From Mesostigma viride (Eukaryota > Streptophyta > Mesostigmatophyceae > Mesostigmatales > Mesostigmataceae): a DNA stretch of 64,000 bases. A model generated the notes under the pieces. That model had not been told where the DNA came from. It saw only the letters and a program-made list of their open reading frames with translations, and did not search any database. Position numbers and translations under genes: made by a program. This document shows, piece after piece, positions 1-22,739 of the stretch. The first letter of the stretch is position 1; every line of letters starts with the position of its first letter. Where the stretch lies: positions 69,501 to 133,500 of the forward strand of contig RPFO01001922.1 in assembly GCA_009746045.1 (NCBI GenBank). The letters run 5' to 3'.

Positions 1-255
1 AAGGTTTTATCATGATGTACTTTACTCCCCCCCCCCCGCGCCACTTCCCCTGCGTTTTGCCACCGGAACTCCAAGCAGAGAGTTGCCTTTTTTAATACAC
101 TTAAGATATAAAGTGTTTGTTTGTTTTCTCACAGGGCGACGACCCCGTGCCCACATGAGTTAATTAATTAATTTTGTTTGTTTGTTTGTTGAGTCCAGTC
201 CTCAGCCCCCGGAGTTAATTAATTAATTTTCTTTTGTTTTTTTTATGGTTTTCAG

Positions 256-497
256 CCAGAACATTTTCCAGAAGCTAGTTATTTATTTAAAACTTCTAAT
301 GCGGACGGTGTACAGGGAAACGATTCGCCAGTGATTGCGGAAATGATCAACCGTCTGGCCCTGTTGTTCAGCACTGACTCTGAAGTTCGACGGTCAGCTC
401 TCGTACTCGTGGCAAAATGTTTCCGTACAGTAGCTTTCTGCCGCAAGCTTCTTGATGTACATGTAGACGCGGGGACTGGACTGAAGTCAACATTGTT
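256..497 (+). CDS. Probable internal exon of an upstream gene (partial)
   Basis: An open stretch of 242 nt starts right after a pyrimidine-rich acceptor (TTTTCAG) and ends at a GTACGT donor. It encodes about 80 residues that look like alpha-helical repeats, with a leucine- and alanine-rich heptad-like pattern (for example RLALLFSTDSEVRRSALVL). The feel is that of an armadillo/HEAT-type segment, and there is a weak likeness to the N-terminal repeats of Integrator subunit 7, too weak to assign. The other exons would lie to the left of the window. No convincing next exon was found before the epsin start at 1178. It could be a chance ORF, but composition and splice signals favour a real exon. Confidence 0.4.
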
Positions 498-499
498 GT

Positions 500-665
500 A
501 CGTTGTTGTTGTTGTTGTTGTGTCCCATGCCGCACATGGGCAGCAGAGAATCTATAGTGGCCGAGGGCCGGAGCATCTACGTACAACCAATATATCCGGC
601 CCTCGGCCACTATAGATTCTCTGCTGCCCATGTGCGGCGTGGGACACAACAGTAACAACAACGTA
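500..665. repeat. Inverted pair of a short SINE-like retroelement 3' end (hairpin)
   Basis: A left arm at about 520-571 and a right arm at about 596-647 are near-perfect reverse complements around a loop of about 24 bp. Each arm ends in the motif GTGCGGCGTGGGACACAAC followed by an AAC-type tail, seen as (GTT)n on the left and AAC-rich sequence on the right. The same terminal motif recurs at 22675-22733 and 29087-29135. I read this as two copies of one short retroelement placed tail-outward, or as a fold-back element. No coding potential. Confidence 0.6.
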
Positions 666-1177
666 GATGCACCGTATAGTTAGAACTTGAGCTTTTTTCG
701 TACCTCCTTATTTATTGAGTCTTCTAAGAGGAAGATACTCGTACATACGCATGTGGGTACTTGGCGGATTTGAGACGTTCGTGGCCTGGACGGGTGCATG
801 ATGGGAGCGCTTTGCTTGCCACATAAAAAACGGCCAGCAGTAGTAGCTGGCAGTCTGCAAGGCGTCCTGTTTTACTCCCCCTGCGAACAGCACATTCGAC
901 GCGACCAGACACGATGGACGTTGCAGAGAGAGCCTGAAGGACGCGCCATGCTTTTCTTGCCCTCGGTCAGATAGCACACGGCAAGCACGAAGGCCTGCCA
1001 CCGCGGGGTGCCAAAAGGAGGGGGACATTTCTGTGGGGTCGGGAGTTGGAGTGTGTGTGCTCCTCTTCCGAAACAGCTTGGCTACATAAGCGTGGTTGGG
1101 TCGTTGTGCATAGGCGTCGGAGGGCAGGGGATTCCAGCTTGGGGATTTCTTTCCCGTCGGGCCAGAGATTTGCAGCC

Positions 1178-13155
<11,978 letters not shown>

Positions 13156-13918
13156 GCAGGCCGCACGCCACGTGCTGCGTTCTTTTGTTGCGGCGCAAAC
13201 TTCACTATCTCACGAAACACGATAACAATGCTCTTCCTGCCTCTGTCAATATCTACCCCGGGCCGAGGATGTGAACGCACAGGATGTCAAGGCATATGTC
13301 TGCCTTGCATGCCTAGAGAGTGGGGCATGGATAGTGGATGCGCATGGGGCAGGCCGGGTTATGATGGGTGCAGAGCTGCCACCGTTGGAGCGCCAGCCAG
13401 CAAGAATAACCCTGGCTTTGCAGGGTGATGTAACCCTGGCTTTGCAGGGTGTATGTTGTTGCCAGTTTAATGATGTACCACTGCCAGTTTAACCCTGGCC
13501 GAGGGAAGTCCACTGTCATTAGCTTCCAGTTGAATCATTTGAGCCTTTGTTGATGTTGATGTCATATGTTGTGCACAAAAGTAAGCAGTGTCTGCTTCTG
13601 CAGATCGTTGGCAAGTGCAGATGTTGGCCTCTTGAGCCATTTCAAATTTTATTCACATAGTGTTGCTTTTTTGCACCGGCCTGTTTTCATCATTCTTATA
13701 TCATTTTATCAATGAAACAAGACATTATCAATCACATGAATATCCGCATGCTCACTGCATATATTGTCAGTAAGACAACCAGCGTGCTGCCCAGAAAACT
13801 AATCTGCAGAATCTGGTTTCTCAAACCGGCCTGCCATCATCTTGTATCGAATTCGATCGATATGTCACTGTCACGTTATTAGGTTAGAGTTGAGACAACG
13901 TCATGTTCCATTGCATCA
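13156..13918. other. Region downstream of the epsin gene; no gene seen
   Basis: About 760 bp with no convincing ORF. A TGTAA (green-algal-type poly(A) signal) lies near 13428, about 275 bp after the stop. A short direct repeat (CCTGGCTTTGCAGGGT) occurs at about 13410-13450. The 3' UTR probably ends somewhere here. Confidence 0.4.
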
Positions 13919-14530
13919 CAAGATTAATTAATGAGCACGTGACTGCGTCACGTGGGTGCCAATGCAGAGTGAAGGAACCTTCAACCCTATATATACACAG
14001 CGAGAAGGAGGGAGGGCGCCCTAGCTTCTCTCACTGCCGCAAGTGGGCAGGCCACATGCAGAGCGCTCTCTCCACAGCATGGTGCATGCCCGGGCGTAAC
14101 ACTGTGGGTGCAATACAACCAATGCAATACCATAGGTAGGCTGACGCATAGCTTATGCTACAAAGGTGAGGTGGGCTCAAGACGTCGGCTAAGGCGAAAG
14201 CTGATGACCACAAGGTGCCAGAGCTAATTGAAGGTACTGTAACGCTGTGCGCTAATGTCATTTAAGTGCTGTAATGCCTAAGCTATATCCCATAACCGAT
14301 TGCCCCCATCCAGACAACTAGCTTGAATGCTCTATCCCGGGGGAGCCCCGGGGGGCTTCCACAGTTTCTTGTTGACATAAAGGTCCCCGCCCCGCCAGTA
14401 CACTTTGGGCTTCTCGGGGTTGGTCTTGTACGTAGCGTCCGGATGTAGTCGGGCCACTGATCGCGCGGCGTTGCTGCTGCTGGGCTGGCGTCAGGTCGTC
14501 GTCAAGCGACCAGGAGGTGTTCACCACCCA
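13919..14530 (-). mobile_element. LINE family 1 (ORF1-only) 5'-truncated copy
   Basis: On the minus strand: the ORF1 C-terminus (LDDDLTPAQQQQRR motif, about 14330-14530), a diverged 3' UTR, then an ATTAATTAAT tail at 13922-13931. It matches the copies at 16105, 19582 and 21948. Frameshifted and non-coding now. Confidence 0.7.
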
Positions 14531-14615
14531 ACATACTTACATATATAGTGTCGAGTTCATGCAGATTTTTTCCAACACACCCTAACCTTGCTTGCCATGC
14601 GGCAAGCTTCCTAGA

Positions 14616-15095
14616 TATCAAGGAGACAACCAGCGCAGGCCAGAAATCGGGAGAATCCGGACCATGGTAGCTCGAGCCTGCCGTTATCTTGTCCGCGTGT
14701 TCGAGTCGTTCAGGATGATGAATATGAATGGTGATGGAAATGTGTACTAGCCTTGTGCATTGAAATTATGGCTGGCTTACGTGTAGAGCGACTAGATGAC
14801 CTAGAGGGTGGGGCCGGAAACAGCTTGCTTGATCAGGGCGTGTGTTTCGAGCTTAACTGGCCGGGAGTGTCTAGTGGTGAGCACCATTGCTGCGATCGCT
14901 CTCCCACCATTTACGAGGAAATACCCGAAAATGGAAAACCACTGAAAAGGTCTAGCTAGTCAGTCATTACGTTAGCCATGCCATGATTCCAAACGTCCAA
15001 GAACTGCACACTGTGCAAAGGCAAAAGTCCCTAGATATAATTGAGGCTTCCTAGATATAATTGACTTTTGGCCTGCGCTGGTTGTCTCCTTGATA
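14616..15095. mobile_element. MITE-1: non-autonomous inverted-repeat element
   Basis: The left end TATCAAGGAGACAACCAGCG (14616) continues with CAGGCCA and has its reverse complement at 15066-15095. A GCTTCCTAGATAT block lies just outside or inside both ends. The interior shows no transposase. End fragments recur at 7365, 10137 and 50383, so this is a dispersed family in this genome. Confidence 0.65.
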
Positions 15096-15107
15096 ATTGG
15101 ATACATA

Positions 15108-15223
15108 AACACGCCCCGCCCGTTGGGGAGTGACGTGGAGCACGGCCAAATTAAGTGCGCATGTGCACAGCAGGACGGGGGCAGAGACCCCCCCTTCCCT
15201 AGCTCATGCCACTGGCATGCCAC
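15108..15223 (-). mobile_element. LINE family 1 3'-end fragment
   Basis: The minus strand carries the family 1 3' terminus: GGCATGCCA...GGCAGAGACCCCC-type 3' UTR and a CTCCCCAAC...G stem, in reverse. It is highly degenerate. Confidence 0.5.
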
Positions 15224-16100
15224 GAGTGCAATTAAATTACATTAAAAATTAAATTACAACATGACGTACTCCGTTGGGAGATCATGTAGCACATATTCCT
15301 TGTTGGATTCTGAGATGGAGGTGGACGAAGCCGCGAAACCGAACTAAGCTAACTCTAATCTTTAATCTAATCTAGAAAAACCTAACTACTCTACTCAGCA
15401 ATGCGCCCCTTCCTCTTGGGGTGGGGTGGCTTGCCCACACTGAGGGGCTGGCGTGTGAGCCTGGACAATCGTCTGCCACCTCTTCTTGTTCTGCATGGCA
15501 GTCCAAGCAAGAGAGAGAGAGCGAATGCGGAGTTCAAACGGGGCTGCATGGGACCACTAGACTAGGTCGGCCAGCAACATCTGTGTGTAGTTCATGGCAG
15601 GTTTACCTAGCTTTCTGGGAATGTCCTTGGGGCCAGGCCGGCCAGGTCAGGATATGCCGCCGCCTGGTTGGCCAAGCCGCTGGCCGGGGGCCGGCCAAAC
15701 CAAGGGCGGCGGTGTCTACCTGCCACTGGTACGACTAAGATGTCCTACTACGAATGCTATCCGGCTACGCTGCCTAATCTCGTTCGAAATGCGAGGCATA
15801 CCCTGATACATCTAGACTCTAATGAACTACGTGTGGAAAACCCTACATTCAGGACCTGTCGGAGCATCCTGTAAACCATGCCGTCCAGCCGCGGGCGGCC
15901 AGCGTGTCCATGAGCGTCCATGCCTCGGCGCCATACCTGAGCACCGGGAGACTGACCGGGACCTTGAAGAGCATTCGATCGCTTGCGGTGCTCGCCCAGG
16001 CCGGGCCTTCGAGTGCCAGTAGGTTTTGAGCGAACGCAGCTTAGCCCAGGCCAGGCCGGTGCGGATGTCCACGTTGTCGGCGGTGTCAGGGAGCATGCTC
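15224..16100 (-). pseudogene. L1-like LINE ORF2 C-terminus plus 3' end (decayed)
   Basis: Minus-strand frames read the region after the reverse transcriptase: an RYGAEAWTL block (the usual LLYGAExWTL of LINE ORF2), LDGMVYRMLRQVL, and a C-terminal KRRWQTIVQAH. Several frameshifts and stops are present. The 3' UTR is only about 150 bp and ends at 15224-15260 in an AATTTAATT-type tail. Its last ~45 bases (TATGTGCTACAT...CTCCCAACGGAG...) closely match the ends of the ORF1-only family 2 copies, which marks this as the likely autonomous partner. Confidence 0.65.
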
Positions 16101-16104
16101 CCTA

Positions 16105-17914
16105 GCTAGCAGTTTGAAGCGATCACGGAACTCGACCTCCTTCCCGGCGACAGAATGTTCTTCCTGGAGCCTCGAGTGGCAGGGGCTGTCGCCGCAGGAA
16201 GTCGTCGAGGTCCTCCAGTTCCTCGCACAGGAAAGGAAGCTCTTCATGCCCCAGAAGGGGGGCCGGGCGGCTATCGACTACCGCGACAGTCCTGGCTCTA
16301 CACTTATGAAGAAACACGCCAACGCCTGTTTACTGTCAAGATGATCTTGACCAGCCAAGTGCTACCAGCGCAGCCTCGGCGACCTCAGCAGAGCGCTCAG
16401 CGCCCCCGCCCCCGCACAGCAGGCAGCCCCCTCGATCGGCTCCCTCCCTCTGCAAGGATGACATCCGCGCAGTGTTGGAGGAGCACGTGTCAGACCTGGC
16501 CGCTGGCCGAGAAGATATGACATCGCTGAACACCACGCTCAACACGGTCGAGGCCCGGGTCTCCAATGTGGAAACCCGGGTCGTCCACAAGCTACAACCC
16601 CAGTTCACGGCGCTACACACCGCGGCGCAGGCTTTGGACACGCACGCTGCACTTGTCTCTCGCCTTAACCATGCAGGTGGACTGAGGGCAAGTGCGGCGT
16701 GCTCATGAAGAAGCTTGAAGCCATCATGCACCGCCCACACCGAGGCCCTGGCCACACAGGTCCCAAAGCGGATAGCGGAGCAGACAGCCAACCATCGCAT
16801 CCCAGCCACCCCGGCTGAGGATGCTGGTGACCTCCCGCCGCTCTCCTATGCGGACCTGCTGCGCCGGTCAGCAACCGCCTCCACCACCGACGCCATCGCC
16901 ACGAAGCTCCAGGAGCTGGAGGACCACCGCCAGGCCCAGCAACGGGAGGTCATGCACCGACCGCGCTCGATCGATCGCCGCGAGTGCCGAGTGGTGCTAC
17001 ATCGCTTCCCCCAGAAGCCAGGTGAGACGTCAACCTCCCTTGCTGACGAGCTCAAGAACCAGCTTCTTACCCTCATGGGCCTGGTAGGTGAGGTAGAACT
17101 GCGTGGGTGCCACCACCTTCCCCATAATAATAATTTCACGGGACAAGGCGGCTCCCCCACCATGGTCCTGCTCACCTTCCCCTCCCCTGAGGATAAGCAG
17201 CGGTTCCTCTCTCGTCGCAAGAGGTTGCACGACCTCATCTGGACGCTGGACGATGACCTGACCCCCGCTCAGCAACAGCAGCGACGCGACCTGTGGCCGG
17301 AATATCTCCCCCCGATAAGCAGGACCCCCAGAAGCCCAAGGTGTACTGGAGAGGCGGGGACCAGTTGGACCTGATGATCAACCACAAGATGTGGACGCCC
17401 CCAGCGGGCTAGAATAGCAATAGCCCTAGCTTGTATCCATATTGGTATAGTCACCGGCATGCAGCTAAGGCAGCCACTGATGCTTAGAATGTTTGCCTAG
17501 CTGTGCCAACATACCTAGTCACGTGCACCGCTAACGCACGGTACACAACCAGCCATAGCCTTAGCCTAGTCCCGTATAGTACAGCCATGCCGTGGACGTC
17601 CTGGCTATGATCAGATTACTACTTGCCCACGCTCCTTGTTATGCCATGCTCATGTACATGGGTCTTATTGCACCCACAGATTGCCGGATCGTTAGCGTGT
17701 CCGTTTAGCTAGCGTGCCCGAGTGCAGCTGTGGCATGCCTAAGGCATGAAGGAGGCTGGGGGTCTCTGCCCTTCATTTCTCCTGTTGCGCACACACAGGG
17801 ATTAAAAGCACTTCGGTGCTCCGTGACTCCCCCGACAACGGGAGCACGTGTTTAATTATTTAATTAATTAAATTAATAAATAAATAAATTAATTAATAAA
17901 TAAATTAATTAATT
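16105..17914 (+). mobile_element. LINE family 1 (ORF1-only) copy with decayed ORF1
   Basis: The ORF1 homologue runs from about 16112 to the stop at 17410, with several frameshifts relative to the open copy at 19998-21359. Recognisable parts are a helical segment (ECSSWSLEWQGLSPQEVVEVLQFL), a coiled coil, an RRM-like segment with VLLTFPSPEDKQRFLSRRKR, and the terminal LDDDLTPAQQQQRRDLWPEYL block. The ORF1 stop passes directly into a 3' UTR of about 440 bp. That ends in a CTCCC...GGGAG hairpin and a TTAA-rich tail (17851-17914). No ORF2 lies between. Confidence 0.75.
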
Positions 17915-17929
17915 CCCGTCGAGCAGCCG

Positions 17930-18658
17930 AGGCTAATCGGTGGGTGATTGCCGGTCGCCCAATTAATCACCTACGCCTCAGTTTTGACATTATAATCTCC
18001 AATCCCACCGCCCGCGCCTCCAGGCCCAGACAGTCCAGCCAGGTCTGGATGTGCTCGGGGCGCTAGCGATGAGGGTGGTATCATCCGCATAAATCAGGTC
18101 GGACAGGCCTGCGGTAACCAGGGCCACCAGCGCCGTACGTGTTCGCGCTCGTTAAGGATGTCCATGAGCCGGGCTCGAACCACGCACTAACAACGCAGTA
18201 AAGCGCGCACGTACGTGCCCGGCGCATGACGTGATCCACAACAATACTGAACAGATATGGGCCGGGACAGGACACAACCTTGCTAGTTGCCACACTACCC
18301 CGTACGTGGTGAAGGGGGAATGGTGGGCCGGGTGGTGCCTTCCGCAGTCCGCACTACTGCCTGTGAGCCCTCATCATACAGCCGGCAAATGGCAGCAATA
18401 AACGCTGGGGGCACACGATCCAGAGCTAGGATGGCCCAAAAGCCTTCCAGAGGACTGTGTCGAAAGCCTTGATATAGTCAACAAAAATGAAGACCAGCGG
18501 CCGGCCGGAAAACCATCAGGGCAAACGCGACGCACGTGCTCCATCAACCGACGCGCCACAAATACAGCCATGACAGTGTTACGGCCACGACGGAAACCCA
18601 TCTGAGACTCACCCAGGTGCTGGTCCAGCGCGGCGCAAAGCACCGCCTTCCCCACTCA
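17930..18658 (-). pseudogene. L1-like reverse transcriptase core fragment (frameshifted)
   Basis: On the minus strand, reading down from 18658: SQMGFRRGRNTVMAVFVARR (the usual GFRxGRsT block), then FVDYIKAFDTV (motif A, about 18455-18490). A decayed motif B region follows (SCPGPYLFSIVVDHVMRRA), then YADD (motif C, 18080-18091) and GLEIIMSKLR (motif D). Frames change at least three times. This is a remnant of the autonomous LINE that presumably mobilised the ORF1-only families. The upstream end abuts the family 2 copy on the opposite strand. Confidence 0.7.
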
Positions 18659-18659
18659 C

Positions 18660-19581
18660 ACCATCATCAACAACGCCATCGAACAGCACGTGACACCCCT
18701 GGCCGCAGATGTGGCGGCCATGGGCGGCACGTTGGCTGCCGAGCTTCCCATCCTCTCCTCCACCACCACCGCCACCTCCAAGCTCCTCGCCTCCATGCAC
18801 CTCCACCACAACCGACGCCCTCACGGCCCAGCTTCTCGCCATCGACAAGCGCCTGCAGGACAATGCCATAGCCATCGAATGCTTGCAGAACACCGCCGGC
18901 ATCACTGCTCAGGCGGTGAAGGACATCGCCGCTCGGCCAGCCCCTGCTGGCCCTGCCGGCGATGCTCCTCCCATCCCGACCTGGGCGGACATGCTTAAGC
19001 AACACGCCACCTCCACCACCTCCGCCGTCGCCGCCCAGCTTAAGCAGCAGACGCTGGACCTTCGCGAGGAGGCCGAGCTCGCCAAGCGCAGCCTTAACGT
19101 CATAGTCAAGCACTTCGACCCGCTGCAGGACGAGACCTCCGAGACCCTTGCCCTGGCGTTTGAGAACAAAATCCTTGTCCCCGTGGCTATCACTGGTAAG
19201 GGCAAGCCGCGGGGGGTGACCCGCCTTCCCCGCTCGCGGGGTAAGGCCGGCCCCTCCCCCTTGCTCCTCACCTTTGACACCATGGCGGATAAGATGGAGT
19301 TCCTCAAGTGTCGCAAGCGGCTTGGGGGGACCGCCTACACGCTGGACGACGACTTGACCTTGACGCAGCAACAACGGCGATGGGAGTTATGGCCGACCTA
19401 CCTCCAGCTTCGGCAGACGGCGGGGCAGAAGCCGGTCTACTGGAAGGGGGCGGACATCTACGTCGCCCACAAGCCCTGGCAGGCGACCCCTGCAACCCCA
19501 GCCACCCCAGCCACCCCAGCCTAGGGAATATAATATATAGCAGTAGTGTATAGACTAGAAAGCTTAGTGACGTGGCCATGT
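18660..19581 (+). mobile_element. LINE family 2 (ORF1-only) copy, one frameshift
   Basis: The ORF1 relative of the 24845-25723 protein: EQHVTPLA.DVAAMGGTLAAELP, then a frameshift near 18800, then an open frame to the stop at 19524 through RSLNVIVK, LLLTFDTMADKMEFLK and LDDDLTLTQQQRRWELWPTY. The 3' UTR is cut after about 57 bp, where the minus-strand family 1 copy begins. Confidence 0.7.
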
Positions 19582-21545
19582 ATTAATTAATTAATTAAAC
19601 TCGTGCTCCCGTTGGGGAGTCACGGAGCACCGAAGTGCTTTTAATCCCTGTGTGTGCACTACAGGAGAAAGGGCAGAGACCCCCAGTCTCCTTCATGCCA
19701 AAGGCATGCCACAGCTGCAATCGGGCGCGGCTAGCTAAAAGGACAGGCTAACGATCCGGCAAACTGTGGGTGCAATAAGACCCATGTGAGCATATCATAG
19801 CAAGGAGCGTGGGCAAGTAATCTGAACATAGCCAGGGCGTAGCATGGCTGTACTAGGACTAGGCTAAGGCTATGGCTGGTTGTGTACCGTGCGTTGGCGG
19901 CACGTGACTAGGTGTGTTGGCACAGCTAGGCGACATCTAGGCATGGCTGCCTTAGCGGCAGTGACGCCAATGGTTACAAGCTAGGGCTATTGCTATTCTA
20001 GCCCGCTGGGGGCGTCCACATCTTGTGGTTGATCATCAGGTCCCCGCCCCTCCAGTACACCTTGGGCTTCTGGGGGTCCTGCTTATGGCGGAGGTATTCC
20101 GGCCACAGGTCGCGTCGCTGCTGTTGCTGAGCGGGGGTGAGGTCGTCATCCAGCGTCCAGGTGAGGTCGTGCAACCGCTTGCGACGAGAGAGGAACCGCT
20201 GCTTATCCTCAGGGGAGGGGAAGGTGAGTAGGACTGGTGGGGGAGCCGCCTTGTCCCGTGAGTGGGGAAGGCGGTGGCACCCACGCAGTTCTACCTCACC
20301 TACCAGGCCCATGAGGGTAAGAAGCTGGTTCTTGAGCTCGTCAGCAAGAGAGGTTGACGTCTCACCTGGCTTCTGGGGGAAGCGACGTAGCACCACTCGG
20401 CACTCGCGGCGAGCGCGGTCGGTGACCTCCCGTTGCTGGGCCTGGCGGTGGTCCTCCAGCTCCTGGAGCTTTGTGGCGATGGCGTCGGTGGTGAAGGCGG
20501 TCGCTGACCGCAGCAGGTCCGCGTAGGAGAGCGGCGGGAGGTCGCCAGCATCCTGCCGGGGTGGCTGGGATGCAATGGTGGCCGTCTGCGCCGCTATCTT
20601 GGGGACCTGTGTGGCCAGGGCCTCGGTGTGGGCGGTGATGGCCTCAAGCTTCTTCAGGAGCACGCCACACTTGCCCTCCACCTGGTTAAGGCGAGAGACA
20701 AGTGCAGCATGCGTTTCCGAAGCCTGCGCCGTGGTGTGTAGCGCCGTGAACTGGGGTTGTAGCTTGTGGACGACCTTGGTTTCCACGTTGGAGACCCGGG
20801 CCTCGACTTTGTTGAGCGTGGTGTTCAGCGATATCAGCTGCTCGGCCAGCGGCCAGGTCACGTGCTCCTCCAGCACTGCGCGGATATCATCCTTGCCGAG
20901 GGAGGAAGCCGATGGGGCTGCCGGCTGTGCGGGGGCTGGGGTGCGGAGCGTTCTGGTGATGTCGCCGAGGCGGATCTGGAATTGGCTGGTCAGGATAATC
21001 AGGCGTTGTTCTACTTCGTCCAAAGCATAGAGCCAGGACATGTCTCCATTGTAGTCGATAGCCGCCCCCTCCTTGGGTACGAAGAGCTTCCGCTCCTGTT
21101 CGAGGAACTGGAGAACCTCGATGCATGCCTGCGGCGACAATGCTTGCCACCGGGTGAAGGCGAATCGTCGGTCGCCGGGGAGGAACTCGCTCCATTTTCG
21201 ATCGTGGCAGGGTTTCTTGGGCTCAGGCGAGGCGCTTGGCGAGGGTTTGGCGGGTAAGCCTGTCGGCTGAACAATGGCGAGGGCGAGAGGGTTGGGCTGG
21301 GCGCTGGGAAGCTGTGCCAGCTCCTTTTCCAGCCCTCGTTTTGCTTTGGTAGTCGTCATAGCTGGTCACGTGCGTAACTTTGTCTATACTGCGTGGCAGC
21401 CGTAACCGTTTATACTGGCAAGTGCGTCTTAGAAAGGCGCATCGAATGCAAGTGGTCTGACCGAATTTGGGGCTCAGACGCAAAAGATCTGAGCTCCGCC
21501 GTCAGCCATACCGCCGTCAGCCATTTTCGTCACGCATCAACCAAT
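19582..21545 (-). mobile_element. LINE family 1 (ORF1-only), near full-length copy
   Basis: From 5' to 3' on the minus strand: a 5' UTR of about 180 bp, an intact ORF1 (21359-19998), a 3' UTR of about 400 bp, a terminal CTCCC...GGGAG hairpin and a TTAA tail (19582-19598). Total length is about 1.96 kb. There is no reverse transcriptase or endonuclease, so the element must move with enzymes supplied elsewhere. It resembles mammalian HAL1 (half-L1) in concept. Confidence 0.75.
19998..21359 (-). CDS. L1-type ORF1 protein (nucleic-acid-binding, 453 aa), intact
   Basis: An open frame of 453 codons from an ATG at 21359. Residues 1-60 are basic and Pro-rich. About 60-130 hold a helical segment (WQALSPQACIEVLQFLEQERKLF). 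About 150-290 form a heptad-rich coiled coil (LNTTLNKVEARVSNVETKV). About 310-400 are RRM-like (ECRVVLRRFP, LLTFPSPEDKQRFL). About 400-445 are the C-terminal block LDDDLTPAQQQQRRDLWPEY with PKVYWRGGDLMIN. This matches ORF1 proteins of algal L1/Zepp-type LINEs, which trimerise, coat the element RNA and act as chaperones. It is the only uninterrupted family 1 ORF here, so this copy is relatively young or maintained. Confidence 0.8.
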   Translation of the reverse strand: MTTTKAKRGLEKELAQLPSAQPNPLALAIVQPTGLPAKPSPSASPEPKKPCHDRKWSEFLPGDRRFAFTRWQALSPQACIEVLQFLEQERKLFVPKEGAAIDYNGDMSWLYALDEVEQRLIILTSQFQIRLGDITRTLRTPAPAQPAAPSASSLGKDDIRAVLEEHVTWPLAEQLISLNTTLNKVEARVSNVETKVVHKLQPQFTALHTTAQASETHAALVSRLNQVEGKCGVLLKKLEAITAHTEALATQVPKIAAQTATIASQPPRQDAGDLPPLSYADLLRSATAFTTDAIATKLQELEDHRQAQQREVTDRARRECRVVLRRFPQKPGETSTSLADELKNQLLTLMGLVGEVELRGCHRLPHSRDKAAPPPVLLTFPSPEDKQRFLSRRKRLHDLTWTLDDDLTPAQQQQRRDLWPEYLRHKQDPQKPKVYWRGGDLMINHKMWTPPAG

Positions 21546-21936
21546 CAGCCATGTATGCCTACGTGATGGGCCCACACCCGCCCTTGCAATAGCCGTAGCA
21601 ATGTCGAGTCATGCTTTGCCCATGCAGGGAGTTACTCCCTGCTGAGAGGCCATGTGTACCCTAGCTATAGCCTAGCCACATACCTTCCACCCCATATGTC
21701 ATGCAGGCCTTCTAGGCCCTCTCCTCAAGCCCCCCCTGGGTGCCTGTGCTTGTTTAGGAGGCATGAACCATCATGGAGGTGCAGGTGCACCTCGTGCACC
21801 CAGATCAGGTGATAGTTGTACTTCCTACACCTGCAGGTTGTCGCCCTGATTGTATTACAAACCCATAGATGCCCCTTTCTCAGGGCTATGTGTTACATTT
21901 GCTCCCCACGGAGCTATGATTTTAATTAATTAATTA
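21546..21936 (+). mobile_element. LINE family 2 3'-end fragment
   Basis: Matches the 3' UTR of the 24660-26181 copy (TTTGCCCATGCAG.GAGTT, CTCAGGGCTATGTG, CTCCCCACGGAG) and ends in a TTAATTAATT tail at about 21912-21936. No coding sequence remains. Confidence 0.65.
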
Positions 21937-21947
21937 ATTAATTCCCC

Positions 21948-22658
21948 ACTCACGGGACAAGGCGGCTCCCCCACCAGTCCTGCTCACCTTCCCCTCCCGT
22001 GAGGACAAGCAGCGGTTCGGCTCTCTCGTCGCAAGCGGTTCCACGTCACCTCACCTGGACGCTGGACGACGACCTGACCCCCGCTCAGCAGCAGCAGCGA
22101 CGTGACCTGTGGCCTGAATACCTCCGCCACAATTAGCAGGACCCCCGGAAGCCCAAGGTGTACTGGAGGGGCGGGGACCTGATGATCAACCACAAGATGT
22201 GGACGCCCCCAGCGGGCTAGAATAGCTTGTAGCCCTAGCTTTACTTCAACGGTAGTCACTGCATGCCGCCATGGCAGCCATGCTTAGAATGTTTGCCTAG
22301 TTAAGTGCCACCTTACCTAGTCACGTGCACCGCTAACGCACGGTACACAACCAGCCATAGCCTTAGCTTAGTCCTTGTACAGCCATGCTACGTCCTGGCT
22401 TCGATCAGATTACTTGCCCACGCTCCTTGTTATGATATGCTCACATGGGTCTTATTGCACCCACAGGCTGCCGGATCGTTAGCGTGTCCGTTTAGCTAGC
22501 GCGCCCGAATGCAGCTGTGGCATATATGCCTTAGGCATGAAGGAGACTGGGGGTCTCTGCCCTTTCTCCTGTTGTGCACACACAGGGATTAAAAGCACTT
22601 CGGTGCTCCGTGACTCCCCATGCAACGGGAGCACGAGTTTAATTAATTAATTAATTAA
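21948..22658 (+). mobile_element. LINE family 1 (ORF1-only) 5'-truncated copy
   Basis: Begins inside ORF1 (GGGACAAGGCGGCTCCCCC), runs through the LDDDLTPAQQQQRRDL block to the shared stop at 22220, then a 3' UTR of about 415 bp, the terminal hairpin and a TTAA tail at 22638-22658. Frameshifts are present. Confidence 0.7.
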
Positions 22659-22661
22659 AGC

Positions 22662-22703
22662 CGCGGTGCAGCATCCGGCATGCTGCTGACTGCGGCGTGG
22701 GAC

Positions 22704-22733
<30 letters not shown>
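22662..22733 (+). mobile_element. SINE-like 3' end with (AAC)n tail
   Basis: TGCGGCGTGGGACACAAC followed by about 10 AAC units. It is the same terminus as in the hairpin at 500-665 and the insertion at 29087. Confidence 0.6.
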
Positions 22734-22737
<4 letters not shown>

Positions 22738-22739
22738 AA

